Below are positions 27,617 to 36,627 of a stretch of DNA of 64,000 nt, one piece after another. The notes under the pieces were generated by a model, which saw only the letters and a program-made list of their open reading frames with translations, made no database searches and was not told where the DNA came from. The translations under genes and the position numbers were made by a program. The first letter of the stretch is position 1. Each line of letters opens with the position of its first letter. The stretch spans positions 248,001 through 312,000 of the forward strand of contig NZ_JABSPA010000002.1 of assembly GCF_013214175.1 (NCBI RefSeq), written 5' to 3'. The stretch comes from Colwellia sp. (lineage in GTDB: Bacteria; Pseudomonadota; Gammaproteobacteria; Enterobacterales; Alteromonadaceae).

Positions 27617-28588
27617 ATGGAATATATCGTTGCAAACTTACTCACTAGCCCGTATTTATGGGTGACAATTGTTATTTTATACACGCTGAAAAAAGGCATT
27701 TACTTTGTGCCACAAAACCGTGGTTATGTTATTTATACCCTGGGAAAGTACACCAAAACCCTATCGGCGGGTTTAAATTTTCTTATTCCTTACGTGCAAA
27801 CGGTAGCGGCTGATCGCAATTTAAAAGAGCAATCGTTAGAAATAGTCTCTCAGCCCGCCATCACCAAAGATAATATCACCTTGGATATAGACGGCATTTT
27901 GTTTATGAAAGTTACTGATGCTGCTGCGGCGACGAACAACATTACCGATTATAAAATGTCCGTTGTTCAACTTGCCATGACCACAATGCGTAATGCCATT
28001 GGTTCGATGGAATTAGATGAATGTTTCCAAAATCGTGATGCCATCAATGCTCAAATTTTAGGTGCGATGACTGAAGCGACAGCACCTTGGGGTGTAATGG
28101 TGACACGTTATGAAATTAAAGACATCACCCCGCCGCAAACTATACGTGAAGACATGGAAAAACAAATGACGGCAGAGCGAGAAAAACGATCAGTGATTTT
28201 AACCGCTGAAGGGGTTAAAACCTCCGCCATTACCGAAGCTGAAGGTTTAAAACAAGCTCGGGTACTTGATGCAGAAGCAGCAAAAGCGGAGCAAGTATTA
28301 GCCGCCGAAGCCACTAAAGAGTCACAAATTTTAGAAGCAACAGGTAAAGCGGAAGCGATACGCTTAGTTGCGGATGCTGATGCTAATGCCCTTGAGGTGG
28401 TTGGTAGTGCAGCTAATACTGCAGAAGGTAAAGCCGCAGTAACCTTGACCTTAGCGCAAGAGGCTATTAAGGCGCATCAAGCCATAGCAAATGAAAGTAC
28501 TATTGTGCTAACTGATGGTAAAACAGGCGATAACATTGCCAATACGGTTGCCCAAGCGATTGCCGTCTCAAGTAGTTTGAAGCTTTAA
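27617..28588 (+). CDS. Stomatin/QmcA-type SPFH membrane protease regulator
   Basis: 323 residues. A short N-terminal membrane segment (about 10-27) is followed by the SPFH domain (about 28-200): QNRGYVIYTLGKYTKTLSAGLNFLIPYVQ, TKDNITLDIDGILFMKV and MRNAIGSMELDE. An Ala/Glu-rich coiled coil occupies about 195-280 and a C-terminal segment ends NTVAQAIAVSSSLKL. It matches the bacterial stomatin/QmcA (YbbK) group, whose gene is typically followed by an NfeD protein gene, as here 49 nt downstream. Such pairs form membrane microdomain scaffolds. Good ribosome binding site (AGAAGGAAG). Confidence 0.87.
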   Translation: MEYIVANLLTSPYLWVTIVILYTLKKGIYFVPQNRGYVIYTLGKYTKTLSAGLNFLIPYVQTVAADRNLKEQSLEIVSQPAITKDNITLDIDGILFMKVTDAAAATNNITDYKMSVVQLAMTTMRNAIGSMELDECFQNRDAINAQILGAMTEATAPWGVMVTRYEIKDITPPQTIREDMEKQMTAEREKRSVILTAEGVKTSAITEAEGLKQARVLDAEAAKAEQVLAAEATKESQILEATGKAEAIRLVADADANALEVVGSAANTAEGKAAVTLTLAQEAIKAHQAIANESTIVLTDGKTGDNIANTVAQAIAVSSSLKL

Positions 28589-28637
28589 TACATGTCACTA
28601 ATGAGTGGAAGTATTAGCGTTAAGGAATTATATTAAT

Positions 28638-29099
28638 ATGCAGACATTTTTAGAAAATCATCAACTTATCTGGTATGCCATCGCAGGCTTAAGCCTAGTG
28701 CTTGAGTTAGGTCTTATGGGCTTAAGTGGCCCGTTATTATTCTTCGCTATCGCCAGCGCTATCACCGGGGTGTTAATCAGTTTAGGACTTATTGACGGTT
28801 GGCAAAGTGAAATATTGGTGGTTGGGGTATTATCTGCTGTTATTACTTTGTTGCTGTGGAAGCCGTTAAAGAAGATGCAAAACTCACGCAGTAAAACCGA
28901 CAATTCCAGCGATATGATAGGTTTGCAAGTACAGGTTAGTGACGATATCACTAAAGCTAGTGGTAGTATTCGTTACTCTGGCATTAATTGGCCGGCACGT
29001 TTAGCTGATGATGTTAATATTGAGCTGATTGAAAATAATAGCCAATGTACTATTGTTGCTATTACTGGTAACACTATGTTGGTTGCGCCAATTGACTAG
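28638..29099 (+). CDS. NfeD-like membrane protein, partner of the stomatin
   Basis: 153 residues from ATG 28638, which has AAGGAA 10 nt upstream; an in-frame upstream start at 28605 lacks one. Three membrane helices (about 10-70) precede a soluble OB-fold NfeD domain (about 90-150, MIGLQVQVSDDITKASGSIRYSGINWPARL and CTIVAITGNTMLVAP). This is the short NfeD1b/YbbK-partner form without the protease domain. Co-transcribed with the SPFH gene upstream and ended by a strong bidirectional terminator. Confidence 0.87.
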   Translation: MQTFLENHQLIWYAIAGLSLVLELGLMGLSGPLLFFAIASAITGVLISLGLIDGWQSEILVVGVLSAVITLLLWKPLKKMQNSRSKTDNSSDMIGLQVQVSDDITKASGSIRYSGINWPARLADDVNIELIENNSQCTIVAITGNTMLVAPID

Positions 29100-29143
29100 C
29101 TCACCATCGTTTTAAGGTAACTTATTGGCATTGGTATTATTAT

Positions 29144-29181
29144 AAACCAGTACGAATTTTATTATTCGTACTGGTTTTTTA
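29144..29181. terminator. Bidirectional terminator between nfeD-like gene and yegD
   Basis: AAACCAGTACGAAT (29144-29157) pairs with ATTCGTACTGGTTT (29164-29177), 14-bp stem, with TTTTTT on the plus side. Serves both convergent genes. Confidence 0.88.
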
Positions 29182-29214
29182 TTACCTAATCAGCCTTATA
29201 GGGATTGGTATTAA

Positions 29215-30576
29215 TTATCTATAAATACGTTCAGCCCAGCGAGCTAACCCAGAGGTGACACTACCAAAATGATCACCAACAACGAGTGGGATGCCAGGCA
29301 TTTGTTGCTGTAGAAATTCACTCAGTACTGGTGATTTTGCCGTCCCACCGGTGACAAAAATAACTTCCGGCTGACACTGGGCTTCTGCCACTGCCGAGGT
29401 CATCAACTGCGCTATATTGTCTAGTGTTCGCATGTTTGCTTGTTTTAACGTCGCTCGAGAAACACTTACCGCAAGTGAGTCATGAATATCATTTAAACAA
29501 ATAGTTTGCTCTTCATGATCTGACAGTCCAATCTTAGCTTGCTCTGCGGCATTGACTAATTGATAACTGAGTTTATGGTCATGTACTGTGAGTAAGCGTG
29601 AGACAAGTTCACTCTCTTGCGCATCGCGGCTTAATAGCTCCATTTCTCGTCTATTCTTGGCACTGTAAAATTCAGTTTGTTCATTGATATTATTAATGGC
29701 CAATGCCTGCCTAAAGTTAGCGGTTGGCATAGGTTTACCGGTCTTTAATAAACTATTCATGCCTAAGCTTGGCATTATGCCTTGTAAGGCTAATTGAATA
29801 TCAAAATCATTACCGGCAATGCGAACACCAGTATGTGCTAGCAGGTGTTCGTTGCGATTATCGTTATTGCTGAAATCAGGGCTCATCAATAACATTGAAC
29901 AATCACTGGTGCCGCCACCAATATCTACCACTAATACTCGCGTCTCTTTAGTGAGTGAAGCCTCAAATTCAAAACCTGCGGCAACGGGTTCATACTGAAA
30001 TTCAACATCTTTAAAACCTACTCGTTTTGCCGCATTCGTTAAGACATTAATTGCTTGTCGATTGCTTTCTTCGCCATGTAAACCTTGAAAATTAATCGGT
30101 CGACCGATAACTGTTTGTGTTACTTCTTTTTGCAATGTTTGCTCGGTGAGTTTTTTAACATTACTCATCATACAGGCGACAATATCTTCAAAAAATTGAA
30201 TTTGTGTTTTCGCTAAACCACTGGCACCAAGAAATGATTTCGGTGATTTGATGTAGTAGCCTTCTTCTGGATCTTCAAGGTATTGTGTTAAAGCCATTTT
30301 ACCAAAGAGTAACTCACTGGATATGCCATCAAATTTTAACTCACGTAGTGCTGATTGGCCTTTCTGTAGCTGATTTTTGCGCGCAGCGAGAAAGTCAGCG
30401 TGTTGTGTGCCAACTAATTGTTGCGAGAGCCAATTAGTAATTACATCGCGGCTTGGCGCGTATAGGTTTGAAGCAATGTATGACTCGTCACCTAATAACG
30501 GAATAATGTGGGGTTGGCCGTTGCGCATAGTGGCAACACCACAATTAGATGTACCGTAATCGAAACCTATCATCAT
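29215..30576 (-). CDS. yegD: YegD-type Hsp70-like protein
   Basis: 453 residues, close to E. coli YegD (450). It has only the actin/Hsp70-type ATPase domain: phosphate-1 motif MIGFDYGTSNCGVA at the N terminus, phosphate-2 VLVVDIGGGTSDCSML near 219-234, adenosine motif VIFVTGGTAKSPVLSEFL near 408-425. The substrate-binding beta domain of DnaK is absent, as is normal for YegD. Its client is unknown. Convergent with nfeD-like; divergent from the small gene at 30772. Confidence 0.9.
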   Translation of the reverse strand: MMIGFDYGTSNCGVATMRNGQPHIIPLLGDESYIASNLYAPSRDVITNWLSQQLVGTQHADFLAARKNQLQKGQSALRELKFDGISSELLFGKMALTQYLEDPEEGYYIKSPKSFLGASGLAKTQIQFFEDIVACMMSNVKKLTEQTLQKEVTQTVIGRPINFQGLHGEESNRQAINVLTNAAKRVGFKDVEFQYEPVAAGFEFEASLTKETRVLVVDIGGGTSDCSMLLMSPDFSNNDNRNEHLLAHTGVRIAGNDFDIQLALQGIMPSLGMNSLLKTGKPMPTANFRQALAINNINEQTEFYSAKNRREMELLSRDAQESELVSRLLTVHDHKLSYQLVNAAEQAKIGLSDHEEQTICLNDIHDSLAVSVSRATLKQANMRTLDNIAQLMTSAVAEAQCQPEVIFVTGGTAKSPVLSEFLQQQMPGIPLVVGDHFGSVTSGLARWAERIYR

Positions 30577-30771
30577 TAATACCTAGAGAATGCCTGGGAG
30601 AAAAAGGTCGCGTAGCATACTCAGTAACTCAGGTAATCACAAGCATTAGTGGCTGAATTTTACTTTTTGTAGTGAAGTTAACAACTAAGCGGAAAAGCTA
30701 AAGCCAATCCTTTTATTGTGTTCGCTTTTAGGCGCAGTTAAAATAGCAAAAAATACTGGGAGAAATGGCTG

Positions 30772-31161
30772 ATGAAATTAACTAAAACCAATCAAAAAAT
30801 TGATAATAATGTCTGTAAAGCGTTAACGGCGGCATGTGAGTCTTCTTTACATGAAGTAGCAGGCTTTGTTTGGTTAACCCATAGAGCGAATTATACTAAT
30901 TTTCCTGCCAGCTTAGTGATCACTTGTGTCTTTAATACTGATGAGGAAGTGGTTGCAATGAAAGCTCAGCAGCAAGATGAAGTATTGCGCTTGAGTATTC
31001 AAAAGCAATTATTAAAAGTGGGCGTAGTGGTTAAAAATATTAAACAGAGTGTGCATTTTGATAGTGAAGAGGCTTGTCAGAGACAACATCGTGGTGAATG
31101 GGCTGCTCGCTTAGCATTGAGTGTGGTGAAACAAAAACCAAATACTCGACGTGTTCATTAA
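30772..31161 (+). CDS. Conserved small protein of unknown function
   Basis: 129 residues, soluble, no signal or membrane segment. A visible core is VAGFVWLTHRANYTNFPASLVITCVFNTDEE, with a C-terminal basic stretch (QRQHRGEWAARLAL ... KQKPNTRRVH). I believe similar proteins occur in Shewanella and Vibrio, but I recall no function; no HTH is evident. GGGAGA lies 10 nt before the ATG. Divergent from yegD, and followed by a terminator hairpin at 31192. Confidence 0.7.
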   Translation: MKLTKTNQKIDNNVCKALTAACESSLHEVAGFVWLTHRANYTNFPASLVITCVFNTDEEVVAMKAQQQDEVLRLSIQKQLLKVGVVVKNIKQSVHFDSEEACQRQHRGEWAARLALSVVKQKPNTRRVH

Positions 31162-31191
31162 AGTTAATAGCTAATTTAAACTTAATGCGGA

Positions 31192-31230
31192 GCCTAAGGT
31201 CTTGAATAACCTTAGGCCGAGCTGTTTTTT
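31192..31230 (+). terminator. Intrinsic terminator after the gene at 30772
   Basis: GCCTAAGGT (31192-31200) and ACCTTAGGC (31209-31217) followed by CGAGCTGTTTTTT. On the minus strand it also closes the region after the proA tail repeats, though without a T-run. Confidence 0.75.
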
Positions 31231-31257
31231 AGAAACTCTACTTACTCTCTTATTTTA

Positions 31258-31526
31258 TAGACGAAATTGACCATCGCCAAAAAGACCACACATCTCTCTG
31301 TAGTTAACGTTTATATGTCTAATTAGAGCTCCGTAGGCATAAAGCTATACAGACGAACTTGGCCATCACCAAAGACAACAAATTTCTCTGTAGTTAACGC
31401 TTTTATGTCTAATAAGAGTTCCGTATGCATACTGCTTTAAGGTAGAACTTGGCCATCACCAAAGACAACAAATTTCTCAGTAGTTAACGCTTCTATGTCT
31501 AACAAGAGTTCCGTATGCATACAGCT
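31258..31526 (-). pseudogene. Three tandem diverged copies of the proA 3' end
   Basis: Directly after the proA stop the last ~90 bp of proA are repeated about three times with a period of 90-92 bp; the shared block GGCCATCACC/GACCATCGCC occurs at about 31269, 31361 and 31451, and in proA itself at 31541. All copies keep TTAACTACAGAGA-like, TTTGGTGATGG and GCATACGGA blocks. Within each copy, the segment matching proA GPMGLEA is replaced by a different sequence common to the copies, so they share an ancestor and were then amplified. The most distal copy still ends DGQFRL-stop. Frames are broken; they are remnants, not genes. Confidence 0.88.
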
Positions 31527-32783
31527 TTACAGTCGAATTTGACCATCACCAAAGACAACAAATTTCTCTGTAGTTAATGCTTCTAAGCCCATCGGTCCGT
31601 ATGCATGTAGTTTACTGGTAGAAATGCCTATTTCCGAGCCTAAGCCTAATTGGTTACCATCGGAGAAACGTGATGAAGCATTCACCATCACAACTGATGA
31701 ATTTATTTGACGGATAAAGGCTTGAGCGCGTGAAATATCTTGGCTGATAATGACTTCGGTATGATCAGAGGTAAACTCATTGATATGGCTAATAGCCTTA
31801 TCAAAGCTACTAACGACTCTAACGGCAATTTCTTGTGCTAAATACTCGGCTTGATAATCTTGCTCTGTTGCCAATTCAGCATGGGCAAAATAGCCAATAC
31901 TATTTTTACAGGCATGCACTTTAACTTGCGCAGCATCTTCAAGCGCTTTCGCCGCTAAAGGCAAAAATTCGTCACAGATATCGCCATGTACTAAGACCGT
32001 TTCAAAGGCATTACAAGCACTGGGCTTTTGTGTCTTGCCATTCACCAAAATATCGACTGCTTTTGTTAAATCGGCATGTTTATCGATATATAAATGACAA
32101 ACGCCTTTAAAATGTTGAATTACTGGGATACGACTATTTTCGCTAACATAACGGATAAGACCTTCGCCGCCACGAGGAATGACCAGATCAATGGTGTCAC
32201 TTTGTTTTAATAATTGCTCAATAACACTGCGACTGGTATCAGGGACGACACTGACAATATTTTCATCGACATCATGCGCTATTAATACCTGATGTAAACA
32301 ATGAGCGATTGCTAAGTTGGAGTGAATTGCTTCTGAGCCACCACGTAAAATTACCGCATTACCTGACTTTATACATAAAGCAGCAGCTTCGGCGGTTACA
32401 TTAGGTCGAGCTTCGTAAATCATAGCAATAACGCCAAGTGGAATACGCATTTTACCGACTTGAATTCCATTTGGGCGTAATGATAGTTTATCAATATCTC
32501 CGACAGGATCGGCTAAGGCAACAATCTCACGAATAGCCGATGAAATTTCTTTAATACCTTGTTCGGTTAGCACCAGTCGATCGAGCATTGCTTGCGATAA
32601 ACCTTTATCTCGACCGGCAGCAATATCTTTACTATTTTCATTAATAATAATGTCACTATTATTTTCAATAGCAGTGGCAAGGGCATTTAGCAGAGTGTTT
32701 TTTTCACTACTGTTAAGTTGTGCGGCAACTCTGCTGGCTGTTTTAGCCTTTTTTGCCATAGTGGCGATATTAAAGTCTGTCAT
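31527..32783 (-). CDS. proA: Gamma-glutamyl phosphate reductase
   Basis: NADPH-dependent second enzyme of proline synthesis, reducing gamma-glutamyl phosphate to glutamate semialdehyde. From ATG 32783 it has 418 residues (E. coli 417). A longer in-frame start at 32816 would place the N terminus inside a perfect hairpin and adds residues unlike the family, so it is rejected. The catalytic Cys is in KTQKPSACNAFETVLVH near residue 252; MIYEARPNVTAEAAALCIKSGNAVILRGG and the C-terminal LHAYGPMGLEALTTEKFVV are family marks. Follows proB on the same strand. Its 3' end is followed by three diverged tail copies. Confidence 0.96.
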   Translation of the reverse strand: MTDFNIATMAKKAKTASRVAAQLNSSEKNTLLNALATAIENNSDIIINENSKDIAAGRDKGLSQAMLDRLVLTEQGIKEISSAIREIVALADPVGDIDKLSLRPNGIQVGKMRIPLGVIAMIYEARPNVTAEAAALCIKSGNAVILRGGSEAIHSNLAIAHCLHQVLIAHDVDENIVSVVPDTSRSVIEQLLKQSDTIDLVIPRGGEGLIRYVSENSRIPVIQHFKGVCHLYIDKHADLTKAVDILVNGKTQKPSACNAFETVLVHGDICDEFLPLAAKALEDAAQVKVHACKNSIGYFAHAELATEQDYQAEYLAQEIAVRVVSSFDKAISHINEFTSDHTEVIISQDISRAQAFIRQINSSVVMVNASSRFSDGNQLGLGSEIGISTSKLHAYGPMGLEALTTEKFVVFGDGQIRL

Positions 32784-32811
32784 CTGGCTACTCTTTGGAA
32801 GGTTGTTTAAT

Positions 32812-32842
32812 ACCAACGGGATAATTAATTAATCCCGTTGGT
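32812..32842 (-). repeat. Hairpin between proB and proA
   Basis: ACCAACGGGAT - 9 nt (AATTAATTA) - ATCCCGTTGGT. Perfect 11-bp stem in the 124-nt gap. No U-run follows, so readthrough into proA is likely; it may set proB/proA stoichiometry or mark an RNA processing site. Confidence 0.55.
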
Positions 32843-32907
32843 GTCAGTATTTTTCGATAAGTTTAATGTGGGTTATAGCCGCTTTATACATTTATTTATA
32901 AAGCTCT

Positions 32908-34005
32908 TTATAGAATAACCATATCATTGCGATGTACAACAACTTCACCATAGTCATGCCCTAAAATTGCGGTGATATCATTACTGTGTTTGCCCATAAT
33001 TCTTTTCAAGTCATAGTGACTATATAAAGTTATGCCTTTGGCTATCACCACATTATTTTCTGCATCAATGAGATCGATAGCATCACCGGCCTTAAATCTA
33101 TTAGTCACAGACTTAATACCTGCTGGTAATAAAGAAGCACCTTTGTTAACAACCGCATTTACGGCACCTGAGTCGAGTTTAATTTTACCGCGGCTTTTTA
33201 AGGTATGTTTGAGCCAATGCTTTTTCGCGGTAATAATTTCTTTATCTGCGACAAAACGAGTGCCTGGATTAACTTTTGCTAAAAGTGAGCTAAATACCTC
33301 ACTTTTAGTACCGTTAATAATATAGGTATTGATACCGTGTTCAACGGCCTTTTCAGCGGCTTGGATTTTGGTTTTCATGCCACCGCTTGCTAAAGGGTTG
33401 CGACTTGTGCCAGCCATGGCATAAATTTCGTCAGTAATCTTATCAATATTAGGAATTAATACCGCATCGTCATTGATTTTTGGGTCTTTGGTAAAAACAC
33501 CATCGATATCACTTAAGATGAATAAACTGTCAGCTTCACATGCTTGGGCAACAAGCGCGGCAATATTGTCATTATCGCCTATGGTGAGATCTTTGGTGGT
33601 GACAGTATCATTCTCATTAACGATAGGTAGTACCCCATTGGCTAATTGAATTCTAATAGTCTCTTGAATACTAATATAGCGCTCTCTATCGGCTAAATCA
33701 TTTTGAGTAATGAGTATCTGGCTACAAGGAACATCAAAGAAGCGCTGCCAATTAGCCATCATTTGCATTTGGCCAACGCTGGCCATGGCTTTTTTAGTGG
33801 CAAGGGAAAGTTTTGGAGAGCCATGTTGAATGACCGTTCGGCCAGCTGCGACACCACCGGAGGAAACTAAAATGATCTCCTTACCTTGTTGGTGGCATTT
33901 AGTAATAAATTGTGCGATTGCTAAGAGGTATTGGCCGCTACAACCATCGCTAGTGGGTGCAACTAAGGCACTACCAACTTTGATTACAGCTCTATTAAAA
34001 TTCAT
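32908..34005 (-). CDS. proB: Glutamate 5-kinase with C-terminal PUA domain
   Basis: First enzyme of proline synthesis, ATP-dependent phosphorylation of glutamate. It has 365 residues (E. coli 367). The amino-acid kinase domain covers about 1-255 (VIKVGSALVAP, VSSGGVAAGR, NENDTVTT, GDNDNIAALVAQ, ASGGMKTKIQAAEKAVEHG). A PUA domain follows at about 275-360 (GKIKLDSGAVNAVVNKGASLLPAGI, GKHSNDITAILGHDYGEVVVHRND). Strong GGAG site 7 nt before the ATG. Feedback inhibition by proline is usual for this family. Probably in one operon with proA. Confidence 0.96.
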   Translation of the reverse strand: MNFNRAVIKVGSALVAPTSDGCSGQYLLAIAQFITKCHQQGKEIILVSSGGVAAGRTVIQHGSPKLSLATKKAMASVGQMQMMANWQRFFDVPCSQILITQNDLADRERYISIQETIRIQLANGVLPIVNENDTVTTKDLTIGDNDNIAALVAQACEADSLFILSDIDGVFTKDPKINDDAVLIPNIDKITDEIYAMAGTSRNPLASGGMKTKIQAAEKAVEHGINTYIINGTKSEVFSSLLAKVNPGTRFVADKEIITAKKHWLKHTLKSRGKIKLDSGAVNAVVNKGASLLPAGIKSVTNRFKAGDAIDLIDAENNVVIAKGITLYSHYDLKRIMGKHSNDITAILGHDYGEVVVHRNDMVIL

Positions 34006-34354
34006 TTTATCTCCTTTATAATGCTTCCTTAAGTATGCAGTAAACTGAGTAAAAACTCAATTAGTAAAGGCGATTATGCATAATCATTCAGTATGTAAAG
34101 CATGCTTTTAGCTGTTTAATAAAGTATATGCAGGTAACCCTGTGTTTTACACACTTACTTTCATTAAAAAAGCGAAATTGAAGGCCTATAAAAAAAAAGC
34201 GATCGTTTTTCACCCATGCATTAATTTTGACTGAACGCGTTATATTAAAATGAATAGCTCGGTGAGGTGATAATAAAAAAATATAATTATTAGCTAAATC
34301 ATGATTAAATAACGCAATCCGTGTCACTTATCCATTATTAGTAATTATCAATAT
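34006..34354. other. Divergent intergenic region proB / acyltransferase
   Basis: 349 nt, AT-rich, expected to hold the promoters of proB (minus) and the acyltransferase (plus). No convincing dyad, tRNA or small ORF was seen. The enteric thrW tRNA found near proA in E. coli is absent. Confidence 0.5.
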
Positions 34355-35266
34355 ATGCTAAATTTTTTACCCGCCAAATTGATCGGTTTTATTTCATTTT
34401 CCCTTTATATCCTTAATACGATATTTTGGCTCATGCCTATTTTAGTGTTTTCATTATTTAAAGCGTTAATTCCATTGCGTTTATCTAAACAAATTTTTAG
34501 TTACCTACTCGATTTGATGGCAAGTAATTGGGTTGCTACCAACAGTATTATTCAGAATATATTCACTAAAACCACCATTGTGGTGACCGGATTAGAAGAG
34601 CTTAAAATTAAGGACTGGTATTTGGTCTTAGCAAACCATCAAAGCTGGGTTGATATTGTCGTTTTACAACGAGCTTTACATGGCAAGATTCCGTTTTTAA
34701 AATTTTTCTTAAAAAGAGAACTGATTTATGTACCAATATTGGGCTTAGCTTGGTGGGCACTCGACTTCCCTTTTATGAAGCGCTATAGCCAAGCTTTTTT
34801 AAAGAAGAATCCGCATTTGCGTGGTAAAGATTTAGAAACAACCAAAAAAGCCTGTGCTAAGTTCAAGCACAAACCTGTTAGTGTGATGAATTTTATTGAA
34901 GGTACTCGCTTCAGCGATAAAAAGCATAAAAAACAAGGCTCACCATTTAACTATTTGTTGAAACCTAAATCAGGTGGTATGTCTTTTGTGCTTGATGCCA
35001 TGGGTGAGCATTTAACTAAAATTGTTGATGTGACTATTTATTACCCTGATGGCATTCCTAATTTCAGTGATTTTGTCAGCGGACAAGTAGAAAGGGTGCA
35101 TATTGAAGTGCATTCCTTTGATATTGCCAGTGAATTAGGGCATATCAATTTTTCAGATCGTAATGATAGAATTGCTTTTCAAAAATGGTTAACGCAATTT
35201 TGGCATGAGAAAGATGCCCGCCTTGAAAAAATTAGGCAGCAGTATGACGCTCAAAATATTAAATAA
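34355..35266 (+). CDS. YihG-like 1-acyl-glycerol-3-phosphate acyltransferase
   Basis: 303-residue PlsC-family membrane acyltransferase that adds the second acyl chain in phosphatidic acid synthesis. N-terminal membrane helices at about 7-35 and 40-60. The H-x4-D motif is NHQSWVDIVVLQ near 92-103; the second motif FIEGTRFS lies near residue 187, and KPKSGGMSFVLDAMGEHLTKIVDVTIYYPDG is near 207-237. Length and the extra C-terminal helix region fit the YihG group rather than PlsC itself, which is shorter. Weak Shine-Dalgarno. Followed 59 nt later by the MscS channel gene. Confidence 0.85.
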   Translation: MLNFLPAKLIGFISFSLYILNTIFWLMPILVFSLFKALIPLRLSKQIFSYLLDLMASNWVATNSIIQNIFTKTTIVVTGLEELKIKDWYLVLANHQSWVDIVVLQRALHGKIPFLKFFLKRELIYVPILGLAWWALDFPFMKRYSQAFLKKNPHLRGKDLETTKKACAKFKHKPVSVMNFIEGTRFSDKKHKKQGSPFNYLLKPKSGGMSFVLDAMGEHLTKIVDVTIYYPDGIPNFSDFVSGQVERVHIEVHSFDIASELGHINFSDRNDRIAFQKWLTQFWHEKDARLEKIRQQYDAQNIK

Positions 35267-35325
35267 AACCTACGCTTATTAGTGCTGAACTAATTTACTT
35301 ACCGAGAGCATGACAGGAGATATGT

Positions 35326-36591
35326 ATGAATGAACTGATCAGTATTTGGTTGAGTGAACAAGGGCTTAGTGCTAAGTATTTAGCCAGTGCCGCCATCGCC
35401 ATTGGTATCAGCTTGATATTTCTTCTTGCCGCGCTTAGTTATTACCTCGCTAAACATCAAGTATTAAACTTGATAAACAAGGTGATAATCAATAGCAAAA
35501 ATACTTGGGATGATGCGTTGATGGAGCATGGCGTGCTCAATCGCATGACCTTGCTGTTACCCTTGGTGATAATCCTTTTTTTAACACCGCTCATTATAGA
35601 AGCTAGCAGTGTCGCTAATACCCTATTGATAGTATTAAGTAAGGTATTGTTAACTTTTCAAATATCTCGCTGTATTAGCGCTTTGTTAAATGTCAGTAAA
35701 AGCATATACCAAGAAAGTGCCAAACAACGCTTTTTACCGTTAAGTGCCATTATTCAAATCATTAAATTAGCGTTATATTTAGTGACCAGTATTATTATTA
35801 TTTCGCTTATTATAGACCGCTCACCGGTGTATTTACTGAGTGGTTTAGGGGCTTTAACCGCGGTGTTATTATTGGTTTTTCAAGATACCATCAAAGGTTT
35901 GGTCGCCAGTATTCAAATCTCAGCAAACCGTATGGTGGTTGCCGGTGATTGGGTTGAATTACCTGAATATGGCGCCGATGGTGATGTATTGGAAATAGGC
36001 TTAAGTACGGTAAAAATAGAAAATTTTGATAAAACTATTACTACGGTACCCACTTACGCTTTGATAAGTGGCTCTTTCAAAAACTGGCGTAATATGTATA
36101 ACACCGGAGCGCGCCGCATTAAGCGTACGATTATTATTGATATTGCCAGTATTGATTTTTACAGTGCCGAACAAATAAATCAGCTCACTAAGGCCAATTT
36201 ACTACACGGTTACCTTAGTGATAAAAAGCAAGAACTGGCGAAAAGTGGACCAGGAAATAACAGTGAACTAGATAATGATGAAACTGCCCAAGCGCTGAGT
36301 TCTCTCAATAACCGACAATTGACTAATATCGGTACATTTCGCGCTTATATCACCAAATACCTACAACAAAATAGCCTTATCCGCGCTGACCTAACTTGTA
36401 TGGTTAGACAGCTTACTGCGACGCAAGCGGGTTTGCCTTTGGAAATATACTGCTTTGCAAATACCACCAATTGGCTTGAGTATGAGGCAATTCAAGCCGA
36501 TATTTTTGACCACCTATTTGCTATTGCACCGCAGTTCGATTTACGTATTTTTCAGCATCCAAGCGGTCATGATTGGCAAAATAAATCATAA
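35326..36591 (+). CDS. MscS-family mechanosensitive channel (YbdG-like)
   Basis: 421 residues. Membrane helices at about 18-42, 75-97, 100-120, 138-165 and 168-190, the last (LLSGLGALTAVLLLVFQDTIKGLVASIQI) being the pore-lining TM3-like helix. The MscS beta domain follows (VAGDWVELPEYGADGDVLEIGLSTVKIENFDKTITTVPTYALISGSFKNW, about 205-255), then a C-terminal domain. Length and helix count fit the YbdG/MscM-type channels. Role: pressure release on hypo-osmotic shock. AGGAGATAT ribosome binding site. Likely transcribed with the flanking acyltransferase and Mpo1-like genes. Confidence 0.87.
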   Translation: MNELISIWLSEQGLSAKYLASAAIAIGISLIFLLAALSYYLAKHQVLNLINKVIINSKNTWDDALMEHGVLNRMTLLLPLVIILFLTPLIIEASSVANTLLIVLSKVLLTFQISRCISALLNVSKSIYQESAKQRFLPLSAIIQIIKLALYLVTSIIIISLIIDRSPVYLLSGLGALTAVLLLVFQDTIKGLVASIQISANRMVVAGDWVELPEYGADGDVLEIGLSTVKIENFDKTITTVPTYALISGSFKNWRNMYNTGARRIKRTIIIDIASIDFYSAEQINQLTKANLLHGYLSDKKQELAKSGPGNNSELDNDETAQALSSLNNRQLTNIGTFRAYITKYLQQNSLIRADLTCMVRQLTATQAGLPLEIYCFANTTNWLEYEAIQADIFDHLFAIAPQFDLRIFQHPSGHDWQNKS

Positions 36592-36627
36592 AAAACTCAT
36601 AAAAAATTAATAAAATAGAGTATTAAA

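Noticed and set aside
31258..31526. Reading the proA tail copies as a CRISPR-like or regulatory repeat array
   Set aside because: Units are 90-92 bp without unique spacers and match the coding 3' end of proA; no cas genes are near.
32784..32816. Upstream start for proA at 32816
   Set aside because: The extra 11 residues would be encoded by the right part of the proB-proA hairpin and do not resemble ProA N termini; ATG 32783 gives the family length.
34088..34327. 79-codon frame on the minus strand in the proB/acyltransferase gap
   Set aside because: Contains no recognisable domain, starts without a ribosome binding site and sits where two divergent promoters are expected.
34006..34354. Possible tRNA near proBA as in E. 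coli
   Set aside because: No cloverleaf or CCA-type 3' end could be built.
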